A stretch of DNA of 64,000 nt from assembly GCA_907163375.1 (NCBI GenBank), contig CAJQUW010015597.1:496001-560000 (forward strand), given 5' to 3'. The stretch's first letter is position 1; every line of letters starts with the position of its first letter. Source of the DNA: Prostheceraeus crozeri (lineage: Eukaryota; Platyhelminthes; Polycladida; Euryleptidae). A program made the position numbers and the translations under genes. Shown here one piece after another: positions 13,601-28,600 of this stretch. The notes beneath the pieces are model-generated. The model was given only the letters and a program-made list of their open reading frames with translations. It had not been told where the DNA came from and did not search any database.

Positions 13601-16600
13601 ACCGGTATATATCCAAAGTACGAGTACATCTCATGAATCAAGGCGGTCTATAATTCATCTCATAGAATTGATGTATTCAATATCCACCCTACTGACCTGA
13701 CTGGCGTGTATTATGTCACAGATGTCAAGGTTGTTCGTCACAACCTTGATATTTCATCACCACTCGTGTTACTTTTAATTGCCACGTTCATCATCACTGT
13801 TCCGCCATTTTCATCACATGTCAAGCCATGAGGTCTGAAGACTTTCATGTGCAGCCGACCATCTATTGAAAGATAAGCGGCATTGTTAAGTGTACAGCAG
13901 CTCTGATTTGGAATCGTATTAAGGAATATTTTTATCATCATGCTATGACAATACTTAATTCTGGAGGTAAGGTTTTTACAGCCGAAATTCCTTTCAGGCG
14001 CCAGTCGGTTTTTGACAAGCTAAAATCCTTCAATGAAATGAGCTTGGAGTCTAGCAAGCTTCATCTAGCCACTGTTTCAACCTATGGTGCGGCAGGCTTA
14101 AGTGTGGAATTTATCAGCTGATTGTGGGTCGGTCAGATAGCTCCCGCTGTAGCACCCTGTCTTTAATCAGTCAGTTCCTAAAATTTTAGACTCCGACTAA
14201 AATTCCTAAAATTAGCATTGTCTCCTAATTTTTGAAAAGAAAATTAAGACATGTGAATCTGAATATCGCATATTATCTATTAAGTGGATACTGGGCCTAT
14301 ATGTAGAGCTATTGCCTTTGAATTTTCTCGATTCAAATTTTTCTCTCAACTTCTGACAGATGAATACACAGTCCATGTGAATTACTTTTAACTATAATGC
14401 ATAGATATTTCCAGCTAGATGATCAGTGATGAAGTAAATGGACGTTTCCTGCACTTTACCAACATTGATCTGTTTCAGAAAAGTTTTTATGTTGGACAGT
14501 TTCTTCAAAATGTGTTTTCTCGGTTCAAGCATTCGGCAAGTTGAACCGACATCTTTCGACCAAGATGTCCATTGTCAAGTCCCCATGGAAAAATTTAGCT
14601 AATGGTCTTGAAAAGTAATACATCTTTCCGTTGGAGAGTTTAACATCATGTATTTCTCATCTGAGGGACAAAAGTACTTTGAATTCACCAAAGTATAAGA
14701 AAGTAGTGAAGTTATTCAAGGTGCACTTGTCTGAAATTTACATGCTTAGTATTTAAATACTTAGGTTCGAAAAATGCTGTATTTAACAGTTTTGGAAGAA
14801 GTGATGATGTTTCGTTGATTAAAATTGCTGAAATGTAAGTCAAGAGCAAGCAAAAGCAAGTGGACGTGTAGATCAAAATTTCAATGGCAGTGCTTTTGTG
14901 AGCATTTCCTGGTATGAATAGATCTAGCTCCATTTTAGACAACTTTTTCTCTTTGGTACCCACTGTATTATATTTATATATTTATGATATGAACTAGAGA
15001 TAATCTGAACCACTGCAAACTTGACACAATGTTCGAATTGTGATGGAAAATGTCGAAATTATTCGTTGATTATTGTGCAATTTCTTCACTCTTTCAGGCG
15101 TCACACGTTGGAGTTGGAATCAGTGGTTTTGAGGGAATGCAAGCAGCTTGCTCTTCTGATTATACTATCGCCCAGTTCCGCTTTCTCAACAAGCTACTGC
15201 TTGTCCACGGAGCGTGGAATTATCATCGCCTTACCAAACTCATTCTGTATTCTTTCTACAAAAATGTGTGTCTTTACGTCATTCAGTTTTGGTTTGCCAT
15301 TGTCTCCGGTTTCTCCGGACAAATCGTCTTTGAACGATGGACCATTAGTTTATACAATGTCGTAAGTATGACAATGAAATATTCAACGTATTTCGTCTTT
15401 TGTTTTGAATATAAAGTGTAACGTTTTGTCTTTGTATTGAAATTGATGATAATAGTTACTTACAAAAGAGAATTTGAGAATGAAAAGCAAGATATAGACA
15501 AAGAGGATGACGCGTTGGAATTGTGGATCTTAATTGCTTTCACAGGTAAGAAAGTTCGGGTTAAAGAAAATACATGTGCGAGTTCGGAGTATGTGACGTT
15601 GCACAATGATTCTGCGATGGATCAAGCCCTACGAGTAACATGTGCAAAGCAAATGCAATTTCCTACCTAGCAAATGAGTGCGCATCGCAAGCCTAAGATT
15701 TTCGCCAAAAGCATATGCAGAACCAGTGGACTCACCTGCTATCATTATGTTATCATGCTCAAAACGCATAAGTACTTTGAGTTATTCGAAAATTTCTGTC
15801 AGTACGGCAAAACTTTGGAATCAGCTTCCCAGGACCAGTGCAATTTTATGCTTTCCATTTCTGATAGACAATTCATTATGCTTAGAGAAGATCTGTTATC
15901 AGTCAAGATGCATTTTTGAAGAACAAATGCGATATTGTTACTTTTAAAATGACACATGTTATATTAGAATAGGTTTCTTCCACTTGAAGCTACACGCTTT
16001 GAAAGCTAGTAAGCTGCAGCTGGGCTACCCTAGATTCTTTAATCAATAAATTCTGTAAATATTTTTAGCAGTAAGACTTTCATTGGGGAGACGAGATAAT
16101 CTTGCCTTCAAAATGAAATCCAACAACATCCCGTCAGCTGCTATAACTATGATCTATCATTCTCGTAAATTTATGCGAAATTCTCTTCATTCTGCTATAG
16201 TTCTTGCAATGACGAATATAGCTTTCACACAAACAAGCTATGTATGGTTCAAGGTACTTGAGAATCATGTAACTTGCATATAGACCAATACCTATGCTAA
16301 AAGTTTTGCATGTACTTTCATTATTTGCAGGATTTCATTAATGTATCAATTTCAATTTATCAAATTTCGTATCAATTTTAGCTGATATCAGATCATGCTT
16401 TACTTTTTCTTACCATCAAGATTCCATATTTAAGAAAAACATATACAGTACATGTATTTACTGTATCATTATGGAAATTTGGAATTACCTCTGTAAACAA
16501 TACATTCACAATAAAATCAACTTGTCAAATACTCAATTGATAAAATTCATGGCATGTACAGACTGAAAGCACTCAGAGAACTTAACTAAATCAGTTAAAA

Positions 16601-19600
16601 TGTACTCACCTAAGTAAGATAAATGAGATAAATTAACAATCCTCATGAAGATGTAACTATTAAGTTTAAATTCCATTCAAATTTTAAAATGCACCGTTTA
16701 ATACTACTAACACATAATAATGATGCATAATATAATATATAAGACACAAAACATAGCGAACAATGTTCTCCACCACTTAATGCCACGCAGGTTCGAGTGC
16801 AGCAATCATCTGGAAATCCCCTTTCCAAGAACTCCCCGTTGTGCATCTTCGTTCGTTCCTCATTGTGCGTCGGCCTGCAATAGAGAACTCCAGCGAAGTC
16901 TGTAATTCATGTTTCATTCCCTTGTCCAACTTATTACCTTTGAATTTCTTTGTGCAATTATTTGATTTTCATTTGATTGAATAAACGACTATTATAAAAA
17001 CACCGCATTCAAGTAACCGATGAAATCGTTCCTTCGAATCAATTATGAAATAGGGAACAGTCGTTTTCTAGCAATCCGATAATATCTATTTCAATGTTCC
17101 TTTATTGATTCCTGTTATCACAATAAATTGTTATTTTTCATTTCTATTTTTTAAATGCAAAAACATTGATTAGCTCAATCAGACTTAGTTTTTTACTGGT
17201 AAATTCAACAATGAATGCAGGAGCTATAATCGTCTTGATAGCAAGAATGCTTCGGCAATATACAATGCTGTTGGATTAAAACATCATAAAAAAATAATTT
17301 AAGCCTATTATCATCCTATTCCAGCATCATGGCTACCTTTCTATTAATTTTCCTTCCTTAGATTTTTACCGCTGCCCCTCCACTGGCCTTAGGATTATTC
17401 GACAGAAGTTGTTCGGCGGAGAATTGCATTAAGTATCCGCAATTGTACAAAGAAACGCAAAGTGCGTCCTCATTTAATTTCAAGGTAAATGATCGGATAT
17501 CCTTTTTTCGTCATCCCACAATGACTAAATATTATCATCTTTTCAGGTGTTTTTGTATTGGGTGCTCAATTCCGTTCTTCATTCTGCTGTGCTATTCTGG
17601 ATGACTGTGGCGGCTCTAAGTTCTGACGTGGCTTACAGCAATGGGAAGGTCGGTAGTCTTTTCTTCCTCGGTAATATGGTATATACGGTAAGTAAAAATG
17701 TGTTATAATTTTGTAAATGAAATTGAAAATCAATAATTGTTTCCGAACGTTTTCGGCCATTCTTGTCAAGGATTAACATGGTAATGACAATTTTACAAAG
17801 TGATTTAATTTAAGAATTGACTAAAATTCATGTCGGTACGTGTCCAGCATTTGGATCACCAAAAGAATTATGCACGGCTGGCATGGATATCTCGACAACC
17901 TTGCAATGCATAAACAAATAAGAGCATGACTGTCTAAGAATCAAATAAGTAGTAAAAACCTAAGTAGCAAGACAAAACGCTAAAATCTGCATAAAGCTAA
18001 AAATTCAGAATTAGTGAGATTACGTGTTCCTTTTGCACACACAGTGCAGGCTTTTCTCTCTTAATGAAGAGCCTCCAAGACCTTCAGTTCTCTGACAGAT
18101 CTCACCCGTTTGACAATTTTAAATCCATTTCGAGGATCTGCATGCGGATTTGCGCAGGTAAGGAGGTGTCTTATGATGCTCCCCATAATCCTCAACCGGC
18201 CGATCATCTTTGATCTTGAAAGGAAGTGGTTAGCACTGTCGGTGCGTGATGGGGGGGGGGCTGAGAATCAGCATGTGTGCCGATGAAGAGCACTCAACGG
18301 ACTATCTCGCACCCCGGAAGATCTGTCGACCTCTCTTGAGGAAATTCGATTGGGAGGAATGTGAGCCCATATTCGGCGAGAATCCTCACAGCGGGAACAG
18401 GAACGAGCTGCAGGCATACATTCAGCAGAACCCAACAGCATACTCGAGAAGTTGCGAAAGAAAGAGGAGCTAACTCGTGGCTCCACTCCCGTCTTTTAGA
18501 AATTCAAGGATACCACCTATCTGATGCCATTATAGGATCTGAAATATAAGGATCCTAATTATAATCCATTATATAATAATATATTATATTATAATTCTAT
18601 AATATCCATTATAAGGATACCATTGATAAAGGATCTGAAAAAGCCTAGAACACCGGATAACTGCAGACCTGTTAGCAATCTCTCTTTCATCTCGAAAATA
18701 ACTGAACATGTTGTTGTCAAACAGTTAAATGATCATGTTTCCAAAATAGACTTTGTACCGCAACTAAATTCAGCTTATAAGCAAAACCACAGCACGGAAA
18801 CAGTCTTATTAATTGATTATTGATACAATGTAAGGCTAATTCAGTTGGTCCTGATGAATTACCTGGGTTCTTCGTTCGTTCCTTCGTAGACGTTCTCGCC
18901 CAACCTCTCACGATCATTTATAATAAGTGCCTTGATAGTGGTGTTTTTCCCAATATTTGGAAGTCTGCCAACGTTATCCCCATTCCGAAAAACAAAACCG
19001 ACTACAGACCTATCTCGATTCTTCCATTCCTAAGTAAGGTACTTGAACGTCTTGTCAGAGATCATGTTCTCCTACCGTCTCTTCGACAGCCGTTCGACCC
19101 CCGGCAATTTGGCTTCATACCCAATGGATATAGTGGTTGCACTAATGCCTTACTCTCGATTCGCCTCCCAATTCTGCAGCACACCACGCTCTGTACAGAC
19201 AATTACGCTAGAGTGCTCGCTGTAGATTTTCAAAAGGCATTTGATTCCGTTAGCCACTCCACCCTTCTCTACTCACTGATAAACCACTTCGACTGTAAAC
19301 CCTTCGTCATCAAGTTCATTCAAAGCTTCCTCTCGGATCGCTTCCAGCGTGTTTTTAACAACGGCATCGCTGCCGAATGGAAGCAGGTTCACAGTGGGGT
19401 GCCTCAAGGCTCAATTCTTGGCCCGATTCTCTTTGTGGCCTTGATTAACGACCTTCCTAAATTCGAAGACACTAGAGTGGTGGCGTATGCGGATGATGTT
19501 ACGTTGATTTATTTGGGTAGTGGGAAGTCTGTTGATACTTTCCAGAGTGATGTTGATCAATTTAGTCAGTGGTCCAAAGAGAAAAAACTAACAATCAATT

Positions 19601-22600
19601 CCAACAAAACAAAAAGCCTTCTGATATCAAGGAAACTGTGTAACTCCCCCACTTCTGTGTCCAATCTTCCCCCTCTCATTGTTGATAATGTTGTAATTGA
19701 GGATGTTGACAGTTTGAAGATTTTGGGTGTCGTCTTCTCAGCTGATGCGAGATGGGAAAAACAATTCACTTGTCTGTACGCAAAATGTTGTCGAGCGTTG
19801 TCAATAGTTAAGCGCCTGAAAAAGAACGGCAACCCCGGTCACATTATTTGGCAAGCATACATCAGTTTCGTGTTCTGCCACATTGTTTATTGTTGGCCAG
19901 TTATTTGTGATGTAAATGCCAACCAATTTAGAAAGCTTTTTCATTTGGATCGCATAGCTCGTAGGTGGGCATCTGTATCTGCAAATGTCCCCAGCCTGCA
20001 GAACATGCTAGACAAATCATGTGTGAAGCTTATACGCAAAATTGCAAGAGACAAAGAGACTCATCCGCTGGCAGATTTTTTCATCACACGCGACCAGAAG
20101 ACCGGTATTAGACACACCAGGCAGCTTCTACCGCTCCGTCGACGCTCTGCCATGTACAATTCCTCCTTTGTAAAGTATTCTGTACATTCATGAATTTGCC
20201 ACTGTATTGAATTCCATCATGTCATTACCGCCATATGTTTTGACGAATAAAGATCTATTATTATTATTATTATTAAAGGTTCAATCGGATAATTCGGCCG
20301 CGTTTGATACAGTTTCACACCCAGAGCTACTTTCTGTTTTGCGATCAGCCGGGTTAGAAAGTATATGTATGAAATGGTTTCAATCTTATTTATCGTCAAG
20401 AAGTCAAGTTATCCGCATTGGTGGTAACATTTCTAGTTCTTATGGAATGACTCATGGGGTTCCTCAGGGAAGTTGTTTGAGGCCCATTCTGTTTGTACTG
20501 AGTATAGCTCCTCTGTATCATGTCGTTTCGAAATTTATGGATATTAACATTTATGGATATGCTGATGATCACCAGTTGTACATTACCTTTCCCCCTGATT
20601 ATTCATCACAATTGACCGCCGTCAGAAAAATAGAAGAATGTATAACAGCTATCAGGAGTTGGATGTTCCATCACAATTCAAAAATCAATGATGATAAAAC
20701 TGAGGTTATGGTTATCGGATCACGTCAACAACTTAAAAAATTCATTATTACGTCGGTGACAGTTGGAGAAATCCTGATCCCAGTAAAACAGCGGGTACGA
20801 AATCTTGGAGTGGTAATGAATCAAAATTTGACGACTGAAGATCAAGTAGCAACAATGTGCAGAAAAGGTGTTTTTCATCTAAGGAGATTACAACCGATTG
20901 CGAAGTTGCTGAATACTGAATTATTGACAACAATTATTCATGCTTTTGTTACTTCCACCTTGGACTATTGCAACTCACTACTCATTGGGGCACCACAATG
21001 CCAACTACACAAATTACAAATAATTCAAAACTGGGCAGCAAGACTAATATTGGATAGTAGAAAGACGGACATGCATGTAATTGAAATGATGAATAAGCTC
21101 CATTGGCCTCCTGTTCACAAACGAAATAAATACAAGGTATGTCTTCTTGTATGGAAATGCTTTCGTAGGATGGCTCCTGATTACTTAATCAAAGATCTTA
21201 CGGTCTATCAACCATCACGATCTGGTCTTAGAAATCATGATGATTTGTCACTATCACAGATAAAAACATCAAATGTAACGCATGTTTGAATGCATGTTGT
21301 AATGTAACGATTTTCTGTTTTCGGAGCTATGGTATGGAATAAGTTGCCTTACAATATTAGCTCAGCACCCTCACTTGCAACTTTTAAAAAACAATTGAAA
21401 ACATTCTTCTTTTGTAATGTGCTTAATGTATTGCCGCTTGAGACTTTTTGTAAAGCGGGATAAAAATAAAGGAATTATTATTATTATCTGCAGTAAAATT
21501 TCATGATGTCGTGGACTCCGTCAGGATTGCCGACGACGTGTCATTGTGGAGCGGACTTCACGGTGTTACATCCGTTGTCGTGTCCTCTTGACGGCTTTCC
21601 TACAATAAGATACAACGAGACGCGTGATCTCTTGGCGGATATCATGACTGAGACATGTAACTCAGTTGCCATCGATCGAACCCACTCTCGGTCCAGTGGA
21701 CGGAAGAGTTATTGAACGGAGCTCAATGACAACGAATCGTAACGCAATGGTGGACATAGTTGCAGGAGAAGTTTTTGTGGCGGCAGGTCCGAGAGGGCAT
21801 ATTTCGACGTTTGCGTTTTCAACGCTTTTGTTCAATAAAACACTGCGAAGTCCCTTCCCGCCGCTTATGAGTTCCACGAGAAGATGAAGTTTACCAAATG
21901 CGATGAGTGGGTGCATGAGGTCAAACATGGACCGTTTGTGCCCCTAATATTTTCATCCAGCGGAGGATGTGGTTCCATCACGAAGAACGGCATCAAGAGA
22001 ATCGCATTTCTTCTGGTAACGAAGAGGCGAATGGGGTACGCGGACACCATCAATTGGTTGAGAAGACGGATTGTTTTCAGTTTCCCACGTGCCAATTCTA
22101 GGGCCTTCGTCGAAGCTCAATTCTCCGCAGCCGCCATCAAGAACCTGCATCCCGGCGACGGACGCAGCGACGGTTTCCCATCATGTCTGAATGCAGACTG
22201 TAACTTGTAACTTTTATTTTGCTTTAGTTCCGAATGATTTTTTGTTGTGTGAATGTTTTTAGTTTTTGTAGTGTACTTCTTCAAATTAGTCCGGCCGGAT
22301 AAAAAAACGGTCTGGTGTAACTCTATTTAATAACTTTATACTTCAAATTCCCTAATCTAAAATTTGCTCCGGGTGTATCTGCAGTATTTCTTCCATCGAT
22401 GTCGGTAAATGTGAAATAGGCTTGTGTTGATGACTTCTGAAACTTGATGAAATTATCATTCAGATTTGTTCCCTTTATTAAATGATACTTGCGGTGAGTC
22501 ATGCCCTAAGCTCGCCAAATGTTACTTGGTCATCGTTGTCTTACACGAAAGTGACATGCAATGATGACAGGTATTTTAATTGATTACCGATCTTTGTCGC

Positions 22601-25600
22601 TGTGTCGCACATTATTTCTATCGCGTATCATCATCCAACAGAGCAGATTCTGATGCGATTCCTTGAAATGTTCAGGGTATTCAAAAGTGAGGGACAAATG
22701 AACTGCATCGTTGAATGAGAAGTGTTTATCTAAATAATTTTAACTGTTGGCCAATTCCTTTTGAGTATAACCAGTCTTTTTGCCGAGAATCTAGGCTCTA
22801 GTTCAAAGTATACAATATGGTCCGGAAACTCGATTTTGATGAAACCGTGCAAAGGGAAGGAGAGCATCGAAGTGAAATTTAAATAATCGGAGCGTTCTTA
22901 GTAGGGATGTAATTGCTTACTACTTTGGAAGACAGTTTGTCATATATTTGCATTGTTAAGACGCTTCTGTTATTACAAATTGCTTGCCGAGACTTCACCT
23001 GGGAGAATTATATTAAAACCATTTTGTACGAGGACCATTTTTACATGATACCTGGAAATTGCGATCATGAAACATAAAGATTATCAAAACTCTAACTTGA
23101 CTTTCTCTTTCTCTTGCAGTATGTGGTAGTGACGGTATGCCTCAAAGCCGGTCTGGAGCACACAGCATGGACTTGGTTATCTCATCTAGCTATTTGGGGT
23201 AGCATCGGTGCATGGTTCCTTTTCTTCGTTGTCTATTCTCATATTTACCCCACTCTCCCAATCGCCGCGCAGTTTGTTGGCATGGATGTAGCCGTCTTCT
23301 CCTGCTCTATATTCTGGCTCGGCCTCTTCCTCATCCCTTGCGCAGCCTTAACCCGTGACGTCGCTTGGAAAGCGTAAGTACATCTTTTCCTATAAACTAT
23401 CTGTAGTAGAAATTTATGAACTAGTAACGTTGCAGTTGTTACATCAAAACTCTGCGTTTTGGAAACAGGACATACAGGTGATCGATCGTTCAAGTTCCAA
23501 CACAACGCTTTATGTTTTGTTCCTATCAAGTTTCAAGCTTTAAGTTTGATTAACATTATGACCCTGCGAGTACCCGAGAATTCGTGTCGAGTCAAAAATT
23601 CCTGATTGAGTAAGCTATTCAACCGACTCGGCTCAACGTCCGAGTAGAATTTTTCGAGTTATTTGTCAAGCGTTATACGAACATGCTTCTATAGTTAATC
23701 ATATATATGTGTATTGGCTGCTGTGCTTCAAGCATTCATTCGTTGCATTCTCCGAGAAGCGTAAAACTTTTCAATAACATTGCCGATAGCAAAGATTTTT
23801 TTCTGTTCATGCCAGTTACTACAATTTTCAGTAAATTCCAAAATTGGTCAAAAATTTTATCGGGCCTGCAGTTCGTCAAAGAATTCAATAAAAATAAAGT
23901 GCGTATGGGATAGGGGTATCAAAATTTCCTGAATTTCTGAATGGTATAGAAGCAGAACTTTGTCAATTTCTAATTATTCCTTTCTACTTGAAGTTTGTCA
24001 GACATTCCAAAAGCTGCTGACCGAATTAGAATTCCATATTGATGAAGCTTGTAGCGCATGAACTGAGGATGCAACTCAATATTTAATTGTTCTATTTACA
24101 TGAAGCTTTGCCATTGTCTGTTTGATAGTGGCCACTAATAAAGTGTGGTATTCAATTATATTCTGTCATGTCATCTCTTCTTTAAAAATCATGAGATATT
24201 TTGAAAATGAATTTTCCTACTTTAACTTCATGGATCGGTCCAGTAGTGTATTACATGTATTTCACATTCAGAGCAACAACTCTTGACCATCTGTTTTCAA
24301 TAGGTTCGGTATTGAGGTTTCACTGCAGTTTTAACAAAAGTTCTTCATTAATACTTAGACCTGTATATTCACATCTTTCCATAAAAGCGGTGTAATTCAT
24401 CCAACTCAAACTACCATATCAGGAGTGTAACCGATAGAAGAATGATAATTTGCTCCCTTTTGAAAATTGAAGCAGTGAATCGCATTATTTATGAACACTA
24501 AAATGACGCTTCAGCTTAAATGGTATTCCCTATCTAGCCATTGGATTTCAATATTTAGGCGAACTTGATTCCAGACTTGATAAATTTGCAACTCGCAGGG
24601 TCTTAATGAACAGTTCATGACGATTCTGAATCATTTCAGATGATTTCTTCCGTCTGTTGCAAATTATTATAAAACTCGATGTGATATATAAAAGAAATGT
24701 ATTGTTTCAGGATGAAACGAACTTTATTCCATTCCGTGAGAGAACAAGTGATGCAGATGGAGCGACTCCATGAAGATCCTGGATACGTCTTCAAGGATAC
24801 GAAGAAGAGGTGAGTTTCCGCCTGTCTGCAAGATATTCAACCTCATTCCACATGGGCAAACAAAATGATGATATGTATACCCGTATATAAATAATACTTG
24901 AACAAAAAGATGCAGTTGTATGCTATAGACGCATATTTGACAATTATGATTATTTGTATTTGAAATTACCGATGAGTAATTAAATTATAAGAATAACGCG
25001 TGTCCTGGCTCTTACAGACAAGCGTTACGAAAGACAGAAACACAGCATTGATCAAAGTAAGTGGTCGCAGTTGGAGTCGGTACTGTTCCACAACATCTGA
25101 AAAATCTCTCAAAAATCTTAACTCTGGCAGAAATGTCATTTCAAGGACAACAAATTATGATAATCCGAGAAAATTCACTTGCCATGATAACATATTATTG
25201 ATTTACGTCGGGTTAGACCTGCCTACAGGACGAGAAGAGCTCTCAAAATATATGTCAATGTTGTGTTTCGTATTTGCATACGAATTATTTCCAATGCAAA
25301 TGTTATGTGTTTAATATGAAAGTTCCAAGTACGTTTCTTTATATAAACAGGATCATATGACTACTTCAATGCCATTTCAGGTTGACTGAGAAAGCTCGGT
25401 TATTGAAGAATGTGTTCACTCGATCTCGAAGTCGGAATACACTATCTGCAGCCAACAACGTAGATCAAGACAGTAAGTTTCGATGATTCCTCGTATTGAG
25501 CAATTCAATTATTTACAAAGTTGATTTGCAAAGTAAATTCTCAATTAGAAATATTTGAAAAATGTGATGAATCACTAAACCTCATAAAGTTGAGGCATAA

Positions 25601-28600
25601 TTCAGTGAATATATAGGCTATATTGGATTTCAAGCAAATTGTAATAGCTGGTAATTTATTGCTAGCAGGTACAACTAAGTATTCATCAAAGTATGGAATT
25701 AATCGTTGTTTTGTCATAACAATGGATGCAGTTACAATAGGCTTCAACGGACTTTTCGATTAACTTCTCATCATGGTTTGTCAGCAAGAACTACTCTTCT
25801 CTTTCGGTGTGACGTCATCTCGTTCTGCTGATAGCTGTTTACCATAATAAGCGCTTATGAAATTCGCAGTTAGCACTTATTGAGCCGTAACCAATGAACC
25901 GATTAACGTTATTCTTGAAAGTACGGAAGATTCATATCATAATGGAAACATAGAGAAAGCATGAATGAAAGTACTGAACATAAGTTTTCAATGAATGGAA
26001 ACTTTAAATCTATTTGAATCATCAACAACATTCAAGGAAAAAATAGTAAGTACACGTGAGAAAAGTAACTCGTCAATTAATTTTTCATGATTTCTCAGGG
26101 GCATAGCTTAAGAGTGAACGTTTTGGGCGTGACTTTTTTTTATTCTAAGACCTTATCTAATGATTCATCTGGTCTACAGAGTTGATTAAAAAAACGTTCC
26201 ATCTACGTGCCAATCATGTCAAAGATCAGTCAATTCCCATGCTTTCCAATCGTGCCGCACATCAAGTCGCCATGGTTCATTTTCTCAACTTTGAAAAAGC
26301 TGTAACTTACCTGCATCAGTGATCGTGGTTTCTGGACAGTGTGGTAAAATATGAATAGCTCAATCTAGAAATCGCAACGGTCATCAAGAAATTATGTGAA
26401 CATGATAATGAACCTGGCATGAGAGCTAGCATTTTCTGAGTTTTATTCTAGATAAATTGCTCATCGAAATCGGTGGACTGTATGTAATGTGCTTCCTGTA
26501 CTTACTGTACCTTTTTTGCACTTCCCTCCGTAGCTATTTTCGCAGCAATGCACTTCCTACACGTGCTAAGAAATTTTGATTTAGCATTTTGATCATAGAT
26601 ATTTGGGCGAGTGTTTGCTGCCATTTTGAGTAATTCAGATTTATATTTCGTTTTTGCTGTTGGTGCGAAAACTTTACTGGCGAGCATTAATAACACTGGA
26701 TCATGATTTACCGGAGTGCTTTGAAACTGTGACTCCGGTGGTGAGGTCGAAATCGGATGTATTCGATTCAAATTGACGACTACAAAATTCAATGCAAGCA
26801 GGTGTATCATTAGAGTACTTGAATTGAACTACAATCCTCTATTTTAAGAACAGTCACATGCTGGCAGCTGTGTCATTTGGAACCAAAATCCGTTGTGCAT
26901 CTAAGTTTTCCCAATGTGTACAATGTGTTCCCACGGTGCGCTTTCCTTGACCGATCAACATCTATTGCCTTATGAATAAGCACAGATGCTGGAACATGTC
27001 AATTAACTATGCTCAGCTTCTTGGCAACCAGACGAATCCTGGTACTCCGATGATTTGTAATTTGTCTACGAATATTAAACAGATAGTGTTGTAGGGTAGT
27101 ATGAGGTTTGACTTCCTTGGTTGCTGTATTTGCCAAAAAGCTTTGAATGAAAATCGGTAAGCTGTTTTAGTTTACTTGAGTCATTCTCTTAAATAGACCA
27201 CGTAATATGTTATATATGTTATCGCATTTTTACTTTAGTTTCGCAAAACGTTAAAAATTGTTTTACCCGAATTACCGAGGTATAATTCGAGCAAATATTT
27301 TTCTTTTATAATTTCTTCGGCAACTCTGTTCTTTTCATTACTTCACAGCAATGCGATGACTTAGTGATTTTTTACAGAAGAGTAGTACATGTATAAAAGA
27401 CAATATTTCGATGTAAAGAAGTGACATTATTGAGACGTGCACTTCTGGCTCATCCTATACATTGAGTTAATTGATAATGAAGTTCTCTGTAATGAGGGGT
27501 AGAATTAAAGAATTTCACGTGGTCAGGGCTCAACGCTGCTCTTTCACGGTATTTTCACCAACGTCCTCGTCCAAATCGAGCGGATGATTTCGCTTCATTG
27601 ATCTCTCGAAGACTTCGTTTGTTTCATTTGATCTCGTTTGGACCAATTTGGCCTTTCTGTTCATGAGATCTTGGAGATCTGAATAGGCGATCCTTGTCTG
27701 ATGATTTAACGATAGTAAAATAGAAAATGACACGAAACTTCAGAATTTGAAATCGCATCATCCTTTACTATTCATGTATCATAGACCATTGTCTATGTCA
27801 TCGTGCAGGAGCTCCAGTATTTCTAGTACAGTGAACTCTCGTTATTAGAATCAAATCCATTGTCCCGAAACATTTCTATACAACGTTGAGTTTTCTGCTC
27901 GTTATAAGAATAATTATCATGTCACTTTCGTCATAAGAATCAATGTTTAAATAGTCATTCAACAAATTAGTATGAAATAGTATGTATTTTGCACACGTTA
28001 TAAGAATAAACAAGGACACACTTTCGTTCTAAGAATCAGTGAACGTCACTTAAACTTGGCTGAAATACTCACCAATGGCGTAATCCTACTTTTTATCAAT
28101 TTTATTTGCCAATGGACGTCAGATAAAAGCGTCATGATATCACGATTAACCTTGAGGAGATGAAAACCACTGAAATCCTCACCAATTGCGTAATCCTACC
28201 ATACCAATCGATTAGAATTGACAATGTGCGTCATCAGAACTCATGACACGAGATGGAGATAACTGTATCCCTTCCCGGCCCTTAAGAAGACAGAAGAAGA
28301 AATCCTAAAACGAACCAATGAGTCTTCACTAAAAAAAGATATCAGACTTTTTTTAGACGAAGTTGAAGCTGGACTGAAAAATAATGTCTCTATTGTCTTC
28401 TTGTTTTCTTAAAGTATGTAAGTATAACTTAATAGGAACTACAAATATGCATCTTATTTAATAGATAAGTAAGCATTTATCTATAATGTTTACTAATAAG
28501 GAAGCATATATCATGATTACTACAAATAGAAGGCATGAGTGCTCATAGTAATAAAAACTCTCGTTAAAAGAATCAAAACATGATTTCCCGATGCGATTCT

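Larger units (their letters stand above)
18824..20276 (+). mobile_element. Inner LINE insertion (5'-truncated, 3'-complete)
   Basis: It interrupts the CR1 polymerase frame. It begins abruptly within the polymerase ([14 protein letters not shown]) and runs to a stop at 20193. The tail is gacgaataaagatctattattattatta, an (ATT)n end at about 20257-20275. The abrupt 5' end and intact 3' end are the normal result of target-primed reverse transcription. The reading frame is fully open, so it is the youngest of the three layers. Confidence 0.8.
18610..21487 (+). mobile_element. CR1-like LINE, interrupted by another LINE
   Basis: The left piece (18610-18823) encodes the polymerase start: [20 protein letters not shown] and [11 protein letters not shown]. 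The right piece (20277-21289) resumes at [13 protein letters not shown] and continues through [22 protein letters not shown] and LHWPPVHKR. The final frame (about 21297-21465) has [20 protein letters not shown], so a frame break lies near 21290. The 3' end is gataaaaataaaggaattattattatt, a short ATT repeat typical of CR1 tails. About 20 residues between the halves are missing at the insertion point. The endonuclease and ORF1 are absent. Confidence 0.8.
18060..22260 (+). mobile_element. Decayed retroelement C-terminal region, split by a CR1 insertion
   Basis: The left part (to about 18560) has [20 protein letters not shown]. The right part (from about 21490) has [34 protein letters not shown] and [12 protein letters not shown], then [12 protein letters not shown], and finally [16 protein letters not shown] with [10 protein letters not shown]. 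In this order these match the C-terminal zinc-knuckle and endonuclease-like region of a reverse-transcriptase-bearing repeat common in marine invertebrates. The pieces lie in different frames on either side of an inserted CR1. It is clearly dead and is the oldest layer here. The exact clade is uncertain. Confidence 0.55.

Noticed and set aside
26502-26810. 102-codon minus-strand frame
   Set aside because: No motif and no partner frames; treated as chance.
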